From contig CAMEMX010000001.1 of assembly GCA_945927915.1 (NCBI GenBank), positions 1 to 31,207 on the forward strand: 31,207 nt of DNA, read 5' to 3'. Source of the DNA: an uncultured Clostridia bacterium (lineage in GTDB: Bacteria; Bacillota; Clostridia; Oscillospirales; Oscillospiraceae). Both the position numbers and the translations under genes were made by a program. Position 1 is the first letter of the stretch. Every line of letters begins with the position of its first letter. The notes under the pieces are model-generated. The model ran no database searches and was not told the origin of the DNA. It was given only the letters and a program-made list of their open reading frames with translations. This document shows, piece after piece, positions 1 through 8,198 of the stretch.

Positions 1-293
1 GCCACAGCGCGGACTGGAACGGCTGGGCGGCGTGCCTGAACGACAGAGAACATTTCTACGTCTCGAAGAAGTACGAGATCCGCGACATCATTGACCGCGT
101 GGGCGGCGGCGACAGCTTCGCCGGCGGCCTGCTCTACGGCCTGAATCATTACGAAGACAAGCAGGCGGCGCTGGAATTTGCGGTCGCGGCGAGCTGCCTG
201 AAGCACTCGATCATTGGCGACTTCAACCGTGTCGGCGTGTCCGACGTCGAAAAACTCGCCGGCGGCGACGGCTCCGGCAGAGTGCAGAGATAA
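1..293 (+). CDS. kdgK: 2-keto-3-deoxygluconate kinase, PfkB family (5'-truncated by window edge)
   Basis: Only the last 96 complete codons are present, read from base 3; the 5' part lies outside the window. PfkB kinases use ATP to phosphorylate sugars, and this subgroup makes KDPG from 2-keto-3-deoxygluconate (KDG) in the cytoplasm. The sequence shows the PfkB signature 2 region [17 protein letters not shown], with Gly-Gly-Gly-Asp in place of the usual GAGD; its Asp is the catalytic base. The tail ([11 protein letters not shown], then [10 protein letters not shown]) is, from memory, typical of bacterial KDG kinases. The next gene starts 21 bases downstream, so they are co-transcribed. In a Thermotoga-type inositol pathway KDG is a late intermediate, so a KDG kinase fits next to iolN and iolM. 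Substrate is inferred from the tail and context; another PfkB substrate remains possible because the sugar-binding half is missing. Confidence 0.8.
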   Translation, partial: HSADWNGWAACLNDREHFYVSKKYEIRDIIDRVGGGDSFAGGLLYGLNHYEDKQAALEFAVAASCLKHSIIGDFNRVGVSDVEKLAGGDGSGRVQR

Positions 294-314
294 TTTTTAA
301 GGAGGATCAAAAAG

Positions 315-1439
315 ATGCAGAACTTTAAGGAACAGAAGTGGCTGACGACCGGCAACCCCGGCATCGTCTTTGAAAACACCCCGGTCGGCCGGATGAAGAA
401 GGAGATCTGGGACGCGAGCGAGGAAGAAATCGACAAGATCCTTGAAGATTACGGCATTCCCGCCCCGTCGGAGCTGGGCAAGCCCGGCGCCTACATCCAG
501 ACCACGCCGCGTGCGCAGCAGATCGAAAAGCGCCGCAACAATGACATCGTTTTTGTCCCCATCGGCTGCACCGAGAACCACGGCCTGCACGCCAACAGCG
601 GCCTTGACACCTTCCAGGTCAGCATGGTCCTTGAGGGCGTTCGCCGCTACACCGCAAAGCAGGGCCACGAGTGCAATCTTGCCTTCCCGCCGCTGCTCTA
701 CGGTGGTCACCCCTACCATCACATCGGTATGCCCGGCACGGTCATCATGCCGGAGGAGGTCGTCAAGGAGACGCTGATCTACACCATGCTCGGCCTCTGG
801 AACGACGGCTACCGCAAGATCATCTTTGTCAACAACCACGGTCACTCCTGGATGATCGAATCCGCGATCCATGAATTCTGCAAGCGCTATCAGCTCCCCG
901 GCATCTTCCGCAATGTTGAATGGCACCGCTCCGTGCGTGAGTTCTTCATTCCGGTCGAGGAGCATGAGGACAGCCTTGACACCCACTTTGTCCACGCCGA
1001 CGAGGCGGAGACCTCCTGCGCCAAGCTGCTCTTCCCCGAAATGATCGACATGAGCGCTGCCCAGGAAGCTTGGCCGACGAGCTATCTGTTCCGCGACCAG
1101 TTCGACACCTCTGTCGAATCCTACCGCCGTCCGTCGAGATGGAGCGAGGGCGAGGGTCACAATGCCATCGAGCGCAGAGGCACGCCGGAGGGCGTCGTCG
1201 GCAACCCGAAGCTGGCGACTGCACGCAAGGCAAAACGCCCGATCGCCGCTACGCTGAAGTATCTCACCCTCATCCATGACGAGATCCGCCGCGAGCTGCC
1301 TCCCGGAACCGTGCCGCCCGTCGAGATGACGACCCTGCGCACCGCAGAGGAGCTGGCACCCTTCCTGAAGGAGCCGCTGTCCGAGGGCTGGAAATCCGTG
1401 GACGAACTGCCGCGCATCGGCATTTTTGAAAGACTGTAA
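315..1439 (+). CDS. iolN: Creatininase-family hydrolase, probable 3-dehydro-scyllo-inosose hydrolase
   Basis: 374 aa. Creatininase-family enzymes are metal-dependent hydrolases of cyclic substrates. The IolN branch opens the ring of 3-dehydro-scyllo-inosose (diketo-inositol) to give 5-keto-L-gluconate. Visible motifs are GCTENHGLHANSGLDT at about residues 84-99, supplying Glu87, His89 and Asp98 as likely metal ligands, FVNNHGHS at about 171-178, and a later HADEAETS that probably supplies a further acidic ligand. The protein is longer than creatininase (about 260 aa), with an N-terminal extension of about 75 residues and a long C-terminal tail; I recall the IolN group as long too. An AGGAGG site lies about 10 bases before the ATG. 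The next gene, 24 bases on, is a dehydrogenase fitting scyllo-inosose 3-dehydrogenase; this pairing is what points to IolN over a generic amidohydrolase. Family is seen; substrate is inferred from context. Confidence 0.8.
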   Translation: MQNFKEQKWLTTGNPGIVFENTPVGRMKKEIWDASEEEIDKILEDYGIPAPSELGKPGAYIQTTPRAQQIEKRRNNDIVFVPIGCTENHGLHANSGLDTFQVSMVLEGVRRYTAKQGHECNLAFPPLLYGGHPYHHIGMPGTVIMPEEVVKETLIYTMLGLWNDGYRKIIFVNNHGHSWMIESAIHEFCKRYQLPGIFRNVEWHRSVREFFIPVEEHEDSLDTHFVHADEAETSCAKLLFPEMIDMSAAQEAWPTSYLFRDQFDTSVESYRRPSRWSEGEGHNAIERRGTPEGVVGNPKLATARKAKRPIAATLKYLTLIHDEIRRELPPGTVPPVEMTTLRTAEELAPFLKEPLSEGWKSVDELPRIGIFERL

Positions 1440-1463
1440 TTCATTGAACGGAGGGACTACAAA

Positions 1464-2525
1464 ATGAAGTGTAAGCAAGCATTCCTGCATGGCCCGTTTG
1501 ATCTGAGAATGGAAGAGGTCGAGCTTCGCCCCATCAAGGCGAACGAGGTGCTCGTCAAGGTTCGCGCCTGCGGCATCTGCGGCTCTGACGTCGAGATCTT
1601 CGAGGGCAAGTCCAACGAAGGACGCTACGACATTCAGCCGTTCGTTCCCGGTCACGAGTGGTCGGGCGACGTCGTCGAGGTCGGCGCCGACATCAAGACG
1701 CTCAAGCCCGGCGACAAGGTCACGAGCGACTGCGTCGTTGCCTGCGGCGTGTGCGAAAACTGCAAGGCGGGTCTGATGCCCTCCGCTTGTCTCGACTTTA
1801 AGGAGATCGGCTTCGGTCCCGACACCCCCGGCGGCTACGGTGAATACCTCATCTGCACCGAGGGCAACCTCCACAAGTTCCCGGAGGACTGGGACTATGT
1901 CGACGGCGCCTGGGTCGAACCCTTCTCCATCGGCTACTTCAGTGTCTGGGGCAACGGCGGCTACGTCGACGCGTCCGACACCGCGCTGATCTTCGGCTGC
2001 GGCCCCGTCGGCCTGTCCGCCCTGATGACCTGCAAAATGGCAAACGCCAGAACCATCATGGTCGATCCGCTGGAAAGCAGACGCGAAATGGCACTCCGCT
2101 TCGGCGCGGACTTCGCGCTCGATCCCACCGCGCCCGACTTCAGAGCGCGCGTGAAGGAGCTGTGCCCGGCAGGCGGCGGCCCGTCCGTCATCTGCGAGTG
2201 CTCCGGCAGCAACGGCGCTGTCTCCGAGATGTTCCAGATCGCCGGCCATAACTGCCGCGTGAACGTCACCGGCCACACCCTGGGCCGTCAGATTCCGGTC
2301 GAGATGGGCTGGACGAACTGGAAGACCCTGCGCATCAAGGGCTCCGGCGGCACCGATCATTTCATGCCCCGTACGATCCGCTTCATGAGCCAGGTGCGCA
2401 AGCAGTTCGACTTCAAGAAGCTGACCACCCACTACTTCAACTTTAAGGATCTGGATAAGGCGATGGATCTTGCCTGCCACGACAAGGAGCACGCCATGAA
2501 GGTTATGCTGACCTTCGATGACTAA
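1464..2525 (+). CDS. iolM: Zinc-dependent medium-chain dehydrogenase, probable scyllo-inosose 3-dehydrogenase
   Basis: 353 aa, normal for the MDR family. It would oxidise scyllo-inosose with NAD(P)+ to 3-dehydro-scyllo-inosose, the substrate of the preceding hydrolase. The catalytic zinc site is visible as Cys36 (ACGICGSD), His64-Glu65 (PGHEW) and Glu152 (WVEPF). The structural zinc site is Cys94, Cys97, Cys100 and Cys109; the last spacing has eight residues rather than the common seven. The Rossmann turn GCGPVG is at about 178-183. A GGAGG site precedes the ATG. Related MDR enzymes include sorbitol and threonine dehydrogenases, so the family is certain while the substrate is inferred from adjacency to the IolN-like gene and an inositol-type importer, as in Thermotoga maritima. 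The myo-inositol 2-dehydrogenase that would make scyllo-inosose is not in the window. Confidence 0.75.
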   Translation: MKCKQAFLHGPFDLRMEEVELRPIKANEVLVKVRACGICGSDVEIFEGKSNEGRYDIQPFVPGHEWSGDVVEVGADIKTLKPGDKVTSDCVVACGVCENCKAGLMPSACLDFKEIGFGPDTPGGYGEYLICTEGNLHKFPEDWDYVDGAWVEPFSIGYFSVWGNGGYVDASDTALIFGCGPVGLSALMTCKMANARTIMVDPLESRREMALRFGADFALDPTAPDFRARVKELCPAGGGPSVICECSGSNGAVSEMFQIAGHNCRVNVTGHTLGRQIPVEMGWTNWKTLRIKGSGGTDHFMPRTIRFMSQVRKQFDFKKLTTHYFNFKDLDKAMDLACHDKEHAMKVMLTFDD

Positions 2526-2557
2526 GCAAATCTGGAGAAAAGCAAAGGGGAACTGCC

Positions 2558-4075
2558 ATGAGTGAGTATATCCTGGAACTCAGGGACATTACCAAGCGCT
2601 TTTCCGGCGTCACGGTGCTGGAAAAGGTCACGTTTCGGCTGAAACGCGGCGAGGTGCACGCCCTGATGGGCGAAAACGGCGCGGGCAAGTCCACTCTGAT
2701 GAAGATCCTCATGGGCATCTACAATGCCGATGAGGGTGAGACGGTGCTCGAAGGCAGCCCTGTCACGATCCGTTCTCCGAAGCAGGCGCTGGAAAACGGC
2801 ATTGCAATGATCCATCAGGAGCTGAACCCCGTTCTCGACCTGAGCATCGCCGAAAACATCTTCCTCGGCAAGGAAAAGCGCAACAAGCTTGGCCTTGTGC
2901 GCAAGAAGGAGATGGAGGAAGAGACCAAAAAGTGGCTGAAGGAGATCGGCCTTGAGGTCAGCCCCGGCACGATGATGCGCAGCCTGAGCGTGGCGCAGAT
3001 GCAGATGGTCGAGATCGCAAAGGCGCTGTCCTGGAACGCGAAGATCATCATTATGGACGAGCCGACAGCATCGCTGACCGTCCGCGAGGTCGAGGTCCTC
3101 TTCTCGCTGATCCGCCAGCTCCGCGAACGCGACGTGGCGATCATCTACATCTCCCATAAGATGGACGAGATCTTCCAGATCGCCGACCGCGTGACGGTCC
3201 TGCGTGACGGCAAGCTGATTGAAGAAAACCCCATCAGCGAGCTGAACAAGGATCTGCTGATCTCCATGATGGTCGGCCGCGACATTCAGGAAATCTATCC
3301 GAAGGACACCGTGCCCATCGGAGAGGTCGCGCTCGAGGTCAAGAACCTGAACGTCCCCGGTAAGGTAAAGAACGTCAGCTTCAACGTCCGCAAGGGCGAG
3401 ATCCTCGGCGTTGCGGGCCTTGTCGGCGCCGGACGCAGCGAGATGGTCGAGGCGATATTCGGCGTGCGCAGGAAATCCTCGGGCGAGATCTATGTCAACG
3501 GCGAAAAGGTCGAGATCACCGCACCGCAGAAGGCGGTCGCCAAGAAGATGGCCTTCATCACGGAGGACCGCAAGGTCACCGGCCTGAATCTGATCGCCAG
3601 CGTCCGCGAAAACATGACCATCATCAGCATCCGCGACCTTTGCACGGCACGTCTCGTCAGCCGCAAGAAGTGCGTCAAAGCGGCGGAGAAGTACATTTCG
3701 TCCATGAAGATCCGAACGGATTCGCCGGAAAAGCTGGTGCAATACCTCTCCGGCGGCAATCAGCAGAAGATCGCAATCGCAAAATGGCTGCTTTCGGAGC
3801 CGGACATCATCATCCTGGACGAGCCGACCAGAGGCATCGACGTCGGTGCAAAGCGGGACATCTACCTGCTCATCGGGGAATTTGCCAAGGCGGGCAAGGC
3901 GGTCGTGATGATCTCCTCGGAAATGCCTGAGGTCATGGGCATGAGCGACCGGATCATGGTGCTCGCGGACGGAGAGGTAACGGGCTTTGTTGACCGCGCC
4001 GACTTCGACGAGGAGACCATCATGCATATGCAATTCGGCACAATGAAAGACACAACAGAAGCGGAGGCAGTGTGA
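2558..4075 (+). CDS. ABC sugar importer, double ATPase subunit (RbsA/MglA family), probable inositol uptake
   Basis: 505 aa with two fused nucleotide-binding domains, as in RbsA, MglA and the Caulobacter inositol ATPase IatA. Domain 1 has Walker A GENGAGKST at 38-46, a signature beginning LSVAQMQM at about 145, and Walker B IIIMDEPTASL with Asp167-Glu168. Domain 2 has the degenerate Walker A GLVGAGRSE expected in this family, the signature LSGGNQQK from residue 397, and Walker B IIILDEPTRGID. It powers the permease encoded next, whose start overlaps or abuts this stop (TGA 4073-4075). The preceding GGGGA site gives modest initiation. Sequence alone does not separate ribose, galactose, xylose and inositol importers; inositol is inferred from the iolN-iolM neighbours. 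Confidence 0.93.
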   Translation: MSEYILELRDITKRFSGVTVLEKVTFRLKRGEVHALMGENGAGKSTLMKILMGIYNADEGETVLEGSPVTIRSPKQALENGIAMIHQELNPVLDLSIAENIFLGKEKRNKLGLVRKKEMEEETKKWLKEIGLEVSPGTMMRSLSVAQMQMVEIAKALSWNAKIIIMDEPTASLTVREVEVLFSLIRQLRERDVAIIYISHKMDEIFQIADRVTVLRDGKLIEENPISELNKDLLISMMVGRDIQEIYPKDTVPIGEVALEVKNLNVPGKVKNVSFNVRKGEILGVAGLVGAGRSEMVEAIFGVRRKSSGEIYVNGEKVEITAPQKAVAKKMAFITEDRKVTGLNLIASVRENMTIISIRDLCTARLVSRKKCVKAAEKYISSMKIRTDSPEKLVQYLSGGNQQKIAIAKWLLSEPDIIILDEPTRGIDVGAKRDIYLLIGEFAKAGKAVVMISSEMPEVMGMSDRIMVLADGEVTGFVDRADFDEETIMHMQFGTMKDTTEAEAV

Positions 4076-4077
4076 TT

Positions 4078-5043
4078 ATGAATCAGTTAGCAGTCAAACA
4101 AAAGAAGCTGCATTTGGGAGCTTTCAAAGAGCTGGTGATGCTGGGCGTTCTGATCCTGATGTTCATCGTCCTCAGCATCCTGTCGCCGGCGTTTGCGACA
4201 AAAGGCAACATCATCAACATCTTCAAGCAGACTGCGATCAACGGCATTCTTGCTACCGGCATGGCCTGCGCGATCCTGGTCGGCGGCTTCGACCTCTCGG
4301 TCGGCTCGACCGTTGGTCTTGCCGGTGTCATTGCCGCTCTGCTGGCGCAGGGACAGTACCCGATCATCGTCCCGATCGCTGCAGCAATCCTCACCGGTCT
4401 GCTCGCCGGCCTGCTCAACGGCGTGGCGATTGCCTACCTGAAGATCCCTGCATTCGTCGTCACCCTCGGCACGCAGTCCATCATCCGCGGCCTTGCGTAT
4501 CTGGCCAGCGGCGGACGCCCGGTCTTCGGCGTCACAAAGGCGTACGAATACATCGCAGGCGGCAAGCTCTTCGACACCATTCCGCTTCTCGTCATTTACT
4601 ATCTGGCTATCGCGCTGCTCATCGGCTTTGTCCTGACCAAGACCGTTTACGGCAGACGGATCTACGCTGTCGGCGGCAACGATCAGGCGGCGAGCGTCTC
4701 CGGCATCAATGTCAAGTTTATCAAGGCATCTGCCTATGTTCTGTGCGGTCTGATCGCCGGCATCGCCGGTATGCTCCTGACCTCCCGTACGGTCTCCGGC
4801 TCCCCAATCACCGGCGAGGGCTATGAGCTCGACGCCATCGCGGCCTGCGTCATTGGCGGCTTCAGCATGGACGGCGGTTCCGGCAAGTGGTACGGCATGA
4901 TCATCGGCGCGCTGGTGCTCTCGGTCATCAGCAACGGCCTTGACATCCTGAACGTCAACTCTTACTATCAGCTCATCATCAAGGGCGTCATCGTGATCCT
5001 CGCGGTCTTCGTAGACGTCCGCGGCCGCAGCAAGCGGAACTGA
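4078..5043 (+). CDS. ABC sugar importer, permease subunit (RbsC family), probable inositol uptake
   Basis: 321 aa from the ATG at 4078. A GTG at 4072 would add MI and overlap the ATPase stop, but it lies only 4 bases after the GGAGG at 4063-4067, so the ATG (10 bases) is preferred. The protein is mostly hydrophobic, with about eight to ten membrane segments. RbsC-family landmarks are GGFDLSVGSTVGLAG in the first third, AYLKIPAFVVTLGT mid-protein, YAVGGNDQAASVSGI (the cytoplasmic loop that docks on the ATPase) and CVIGGFSMDGGSGKWYG near the end. It forms the channel of the importer with the ATPase before it and the lipoprotein after it. Substrate is inferred as inositol from the operon; the family is certain. 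Confidence 0.93.
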   Translation: MNQLAVKQKKLHLGAFKELVMLGVLILMFIVLSILSPAFATKGNIINIFKQTAINGILATGMACAILVGGFDLSVGSTVGLAGVIAALLAQGQYPIIVPIAAAILTGLLAGLLNGVAIAYLKIPAFVVTLGTQSIIRGLAYLASGGRPVFGVTKAYEYIAGGKLFDTIPLLVIYYLAIALLIGFVLTKTVYGRRIYAVGGNDQAASVSGINVKFIKASAYVLCGLIAGIAGMLLTSRTVSGSPITGEGYELDAIAACVIGGFSMDGGSGKWYGMIIGALVLSVISNGLDILNVNSYYQLIIKGVIVILAVFVDVRGRSKRN

Positions 5044-5070
5044 TCGTTACTCTCTCTTTATCAACACGGT

Positions 5071-5093
5071 TTTGATGCAGTTTCTGCATTAAA
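5071..5093 (+). promoter_or_regulatory. Stem-loop between permease and binding-protein genes
   Basis: A 10-bp stem (5071-5080 with 5084-5093, one G-U pair) closes a 3-base TTT loop. An A-rich stretch and the ribosome binding site of the binding-protein gene follow, with no T-run, so this is not a normal intrinsic terminator. It lies in the 76-base spacer just where a 5' end of a more abundant binding-protein mRNA would be expected. A role in RNA processing or stability is inferred. Confidence 0.45.
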
Positions 5094-5119
5094 ATAAAAA
5101 AACAAAGGAGAAAAAGAAA

Positions 5120-6061
5120 ATGAAAAAGGTATTTGCGATCCTCTTGGCACTCGTCATGGTCCTTGCCATCGTCGGCTGCTCCTCCGAAAAGGAAGAGACT
5201 CCCGATAACGGCGCCCAGCCCACCGCGTATTTCTGCATCAGCCATATGTCCAATGCCTGGGCAGTCAATGCTTCCGAAACCATGGAAGCTGCTGCGAAGG
5301 AAGCCGGCGTCGCTCTGACCGTCGTTTCCGCCGACCAGGACATCAACAAGCAGGTCAGCCAGATCGAAATGGCCGTCAACGCTAAGGTGACTGCCATCAT
5401 CATCGAGCCCGTCTCTGCTGAAGGCGTTCTCGCCGCCGTTGAGGCTGCGGAAGCTGCCGGCATCCCCTGCATCATCTTCAACCAGAACATCAGCGATCCC
5501 AGCAAGGCTACCTCCTTCGTCGGTGTTTCCAATGCTGACATGGGCTACATGGAAATGAAGCGTGCCTGCGAAGACATGGGCGGCAAGGGCAACGTTGCCA
5601 TCCTCCTTGGGCCGCGCGGCTCCGAAGGTCAGCTTGGCCGTTCTGAGGGCTACACCAAGGCTCTGGCTGAGTACCCCGACGTCAAGGTCGTTTTCGAGGA
5701 AGAAGCTGCCTGGACCACCGAAGATGCTCTGAAGCTCGCTGAGAACTGGCTCTCCACCGGCACCGAGATCAATGCTTTCGTCTGCCAGAACGACAACATG
5801 GCGCTTGGCGCGATCAAGGCTGTTGAAGACATCGGCAAGCAGGGCGAGATCAAGGCTTACGGCGTTGACGCTGTTGACGATGCCGTTAAGGCTATCAAGG
5901 AAGGCCGTCTGGCGATCTCCGTTGACCAGGCTACCGGCGCCCAGTCCAAGGCTGCCATCGACTGCGTTGTGAAGCTCTCCAAGGGCGAGAAGCTCGACGC
6001 GCAGTACCTCGTTGAGGCTGTCATCATCGACTCCACCAACGTCGATCAGTACCTGAAATAA
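5120..6061 (+). CDS. Sugar-binding lipoprotein of ABC importer (RbsB-like, Peripla_BP_4), probable inositol binding
   Basis: 313 aa. The N-terminus is a lipoprotein signal: MKK, a hydrophobic core and the lipobox AIVGC with Cys20 as the lipidated residue, so the mature protein is anchored outside the membrane. The rest is a two-lobed type 1 periplasmic-binding fold; AIIIEPVSAEG, FVCQNDNMALGA and AYGVDAVDDA match the ribose/galactose/inositol binder pattern. It captures the substrate and delivers it to the permease. An AAAGGAG site precedes the ATG. The gene follows rather than precedes the permease and is bracketed by two stem-loops (5071-5093 and 6110-6139), which may let it be expressed above the membrane parts. 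Specificity is inferred from the operon. Confidence 0.93.
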   Translation: MKKVFAILLALVMVLAIVGCSSEKEETPDNGAQPTAYFCISHMSNAWAVNASETMEAAAKEAGVALTVVSADQDINKQVSQIEMAVNAKVTAIIIEPVSAEGVLAAVEAAEAAGIPCIIFNQNISDPSKATSFVGVSNADMGYMEMKRACEDMGGKGNVAILLGPRGSEGQLGRSEGYTKALAEYPDVKVVFEEEAAWTTEDALKLAENWLSTGTEINAFVCQNDNMALGAIKAVEDIGKQGEIKAYGVDAVDDAVKAIKEGRLAISVDQATGAQSKAAIDCVVKLSKGEKLDAQYLVEAVIIDSTNVDQYLK

Positions 6062-6109
6062 TCAACTTACTGATTTAGTTCCTTTTCCCCCTTCGTTTTC
6101 CCTATGGGA

Positions 6110-6139
6110 TAGGGCAATCCCCTTCGGGGGATTGCCCTA
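6110..6139 (+). promoter_or_regulatory. Strong UUCG stem-loop after binding-protein gene (RNA stabiliser or weak terminator)
   Basis: A perfect 13-bp stem (6110-6122 with 6127-6139) is capped by a TTCG tetraloop, a very stable RNA hairpin. The bases after it (aaattaaaag) contain no T-run, so efficient intrinsic termination is unlikely on the + strand; the - strand also lacks one. It stands about 50 bases after the binding-protein stop and 31 bases before the next start codon. A 3' boundary that protects the upstream mRNA, with partial read-through into the reductase gene, is the likely role. Confidence 0.65.
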
Positions 6140-6169
6140 AATTAAAAGCTGAAAGGAGCTGCGCAAGCA

Positions 6170-8161
6170 ATGGAAAAAATCACAATGGCGTCTCCGCTGC
6201 GTATCGGCACGCTGCGCCTGAAAAATCGCCTTGTCATGCCTCCCATGAACACCAACTATTCCAATGAGAATGGTTGCCTGACGCCTCAGATGGAGGCCTA
6301 CTATGTCCGCCGCGCAAAGGGCGGCGTGGGTATGATGGTGCTCGAGGCGGTATCCGTCGACCCGAACAGCAAAAACCACGGCGTACAGCCGATGCTTTAT
6401 GATGAAAAATTTGTTCCCGCATGGTCAAACCTGATCGAACGCATCCAGAGCTTTGGCACCAAGGTCTCTATTGAAATTGCACATTTCGGCTCTGAGGCAA
6501 CTCTGGCACCGAGAGTTTCCTCCTCGGATTGCAGCCGTTTTCCCGGTGTTGAGGTCAAGAGCCTGAGCGAGGAAGAGATCGCGCAGGTACAGCAGCAGTT
6601 TGTGCGCACCATCGCCAACGCCAAAATGGCGGGCGCGGACGCGGTCACGCTCCACGGCGCGCATGGCTACCTGATCGCGGAATTCCTCTCTCCGATCTAT
6701 AACAAGCGTACCGACCGCTACGGCGGCAGTCTGGAAAACCGTACCCGCTTCCTCGTCGAGCTGATCCAACAGGCAAAGCAGGTCGTCGGTGACCGCTTCC
6801 CTATCATGGTGCGCTACAGCGTCGACGAATTTGCCACCGGCGGCAGAACGGTGGAGGAATCGGTCGAGATCGCAAAGATCCTGGCAAAGGCCGGCGTTGC
6901 GGCGGTGGATCTCTCCGCCGGCATCCCGAATGCCTATACCTTCACGAATCCTCCCAACGGACTGGGCGACACCTCCTGCCTGCTGGTCGAAAAGGCCGCA
7001 CAGGTCAAGGCGGCGGTGAGCATCCCCGTCATCTGCGCCAACACGATCCGTTATCCGGAGGAGATCGACCGCATCCTGGGCGAGGGCAAGGTCGACCTGA
7101 TCGCCCTGGGCCGTCCGCTTCTGGCTGATCCCGACTTCCCGCGCAAGGCGCTTGCGGGGAAGGGCGACGAGATCCGTCCCTGCCTGTCGTGCCAGCATTG
7201 CTTCCGCACGCTCGATTCCGGGCGCTCGCTGCGCTGCGCGGTCAACCCGGAGACCGGTCGCGAGTATATGTACGGCTGCGTGACGAAAGAGGCTGCGCAG
7301 AGAGTTGCCGTTATCGGCGGCGGCCCTGCCGGCTGTGAGGCGGCGCGGATCGCGGCGCTGCAGGGACATACCGTGGCGCTGTATGAGAAGGAGGCTCGCC
7401 TCGGCGGCTCGCTGAATGCGGCAGCCATTCCTCCCAACAAGGAAAAGATCGGCAAGCTGGTCGACTGGTACGCGCACCAGATGGAGCTGCTCGGCGTTGA
7501 AGTCCACCTCGGCGCGGACGTGACGCCGGAGCTGCTGGCACAGTTCAAGCCCGACCGCGTGATCGCGGCGGTGGGCGCGTCCTATGCGCGTTTCATCCCC
7601 GGCAGCACGGGCAAGAACGTCATCACTGCGATCGAGGCGCTGCAGGAGCCGGAGCGCGTCGGACGCCGCGTTGCCATCATCGGCGGCGGCGCAAGCGGCT
7701 GCGAAACGGCGGAATTCTTCGCCGGCGAACGCGTCAAGATTGAATTTACCGGCGTGGACGGCATCAACGGCCCGCTGCTCTACCGCAAGACGGAGAAGCC
7801 GGCGACGGAGAAAGACCGCGAGGTCACGGTGATCGAGATGATGCCCGGCTACGCGCAGGACATGGACGAATTCAACAAGGCGGCCATGCACGTCCTGCTG
7901 CCGGAGAAGGGTGTTACGCTGCTGACCGGCACCCGTGTGCTGGAGATCAACGCCGAGGGCGTGCGCGTGTGCCTGCCGGGCGGCGAGGAAAAGCTGCTTG
8001 AGGCGGACACCGTGATTCTGGCGGCGGGCTTGCAGACGAACACGCTGCCGGAGTCCCTTGCGGGCATTCCGGTGCAGTGGGTCGGCGATTGCAGCAAGCC
8101 CGGCCGCATCGGCGACGCAACCTACAGCGCCTATGCCACGATGCGCGAGCAGAACGGATAA
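6170..8161 (+). CDS. NADH:flavin oxidoreductase / 2-enoate reductase family iron-sulfur flavoprotein
   Basis: 663 aa, the size of clostridial 2-enoate reductases and BaiH-type enzymes. The N-terminal old-yellow-enzyme barrel (about 1-330) binds FMN; HGAHGYL at 162-168 gives the likely active-site Tyr167, followed by NKRTDRYGGS. A 4Fe-4S site follows: Cys338, Cys341, Cys344 and Cys356. The C-terminal half is a FAD/NAD(P) module with GGGPAG at 383-388 and a second turn GGGASG at 505-510. Such enzymes pass electrons from NAD(P)H through FAD and Fe-S to FMN to reduce activated C=C bonds, or run oxidatively as in trimethylamine dehydrogenase. An insertion of about 28 residues (521-549) interrupts the second dinucleotide domain. 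AGGAG lies 11 bases before the ATG. It ends the operon; its substrate is unknown and no known inositol step needs it. Confidence 0.88.
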   Translation: MEKITMASPLRIGTLRLKNRLVMPPMNTNYSNENGCLTPQMEAYYVRRAKGGVGMMVLEAVSVDPNSKNHGVQPMLYDEKFVPAWSNLIERIQSFGTKVSIEIAHFGSEATLAPRVSSSDCSRFPGVEVKSLSEEEIAQVQQQFVRTIANAKMAGADAVTLHGAHGYLIAEFLSPIYNKRTDRYGGSLENRTRFLVELIQQAKQVVGDRFPIMVRYSVDEFATGGRTVEESVEIAKILAKAGVAAVDLSAGIPNAYTFTNPPNGLGDTSCLLVEKAAQVKAAVSIPVICANTIRYPEEIDRILGEGKVDLIALGRPLLADPDFPRKALAGKGDEIRPCLSCQHCFRTLDSGRSLRCAVNPETGREYMYGCVTKEAAQRVAVIGGGPAGCEAARIAALQGHTVALYEKEARLGGSLNAAAIPPNKEKIGKLVDWYAHQMELLGVEVHLGADVTPELLAQFKPDRVIAAVGASYARFIPGSTGKNVITAIEALQEPERVGRRVAIIGGGASGCETAEFFAGERVKIEFTGVDGINGPLLYRKTEKPATEKDREVTVIEMMPGYAQDMDEFNKAAMHVLLPEKGVTLLTGTRVLEINAEGVRVCLPGGEEKLLEADTVILAAGLQTNTLPESLAGIPVQWVGDCSKPGRIGDATYSAYATMREQNG

Positions 8162-8198
8162 AACGTTTACATTCTCTGTGCAATTGCGGAAACGCGGG

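Noticed and set aside
297..2492. A 731-codon open frame on the - strand opposite iolN and iolM
   Set aside because: It is a mirror frame of two well-supported genes in GC-rich DNA, has no recognisable domain or ribosome binding site, and its composition (many His, Asp, Val, Arg, Leu) is typical of antisense frames.
2522..4033. A 503-codon open frame on the - strand opposite the ABC ATPase
   Set aside because: Same reason: no family motif, and the + strand gene shows all Walker and signature motifs.
8180..8187. 8-bp palindrome GCAATTGC upstream of the regulator promoter
   Set aside because: Too short to support as an operator on its own; the ATTACA/TGTAAT dyad over the -10 is the stronger candidate.
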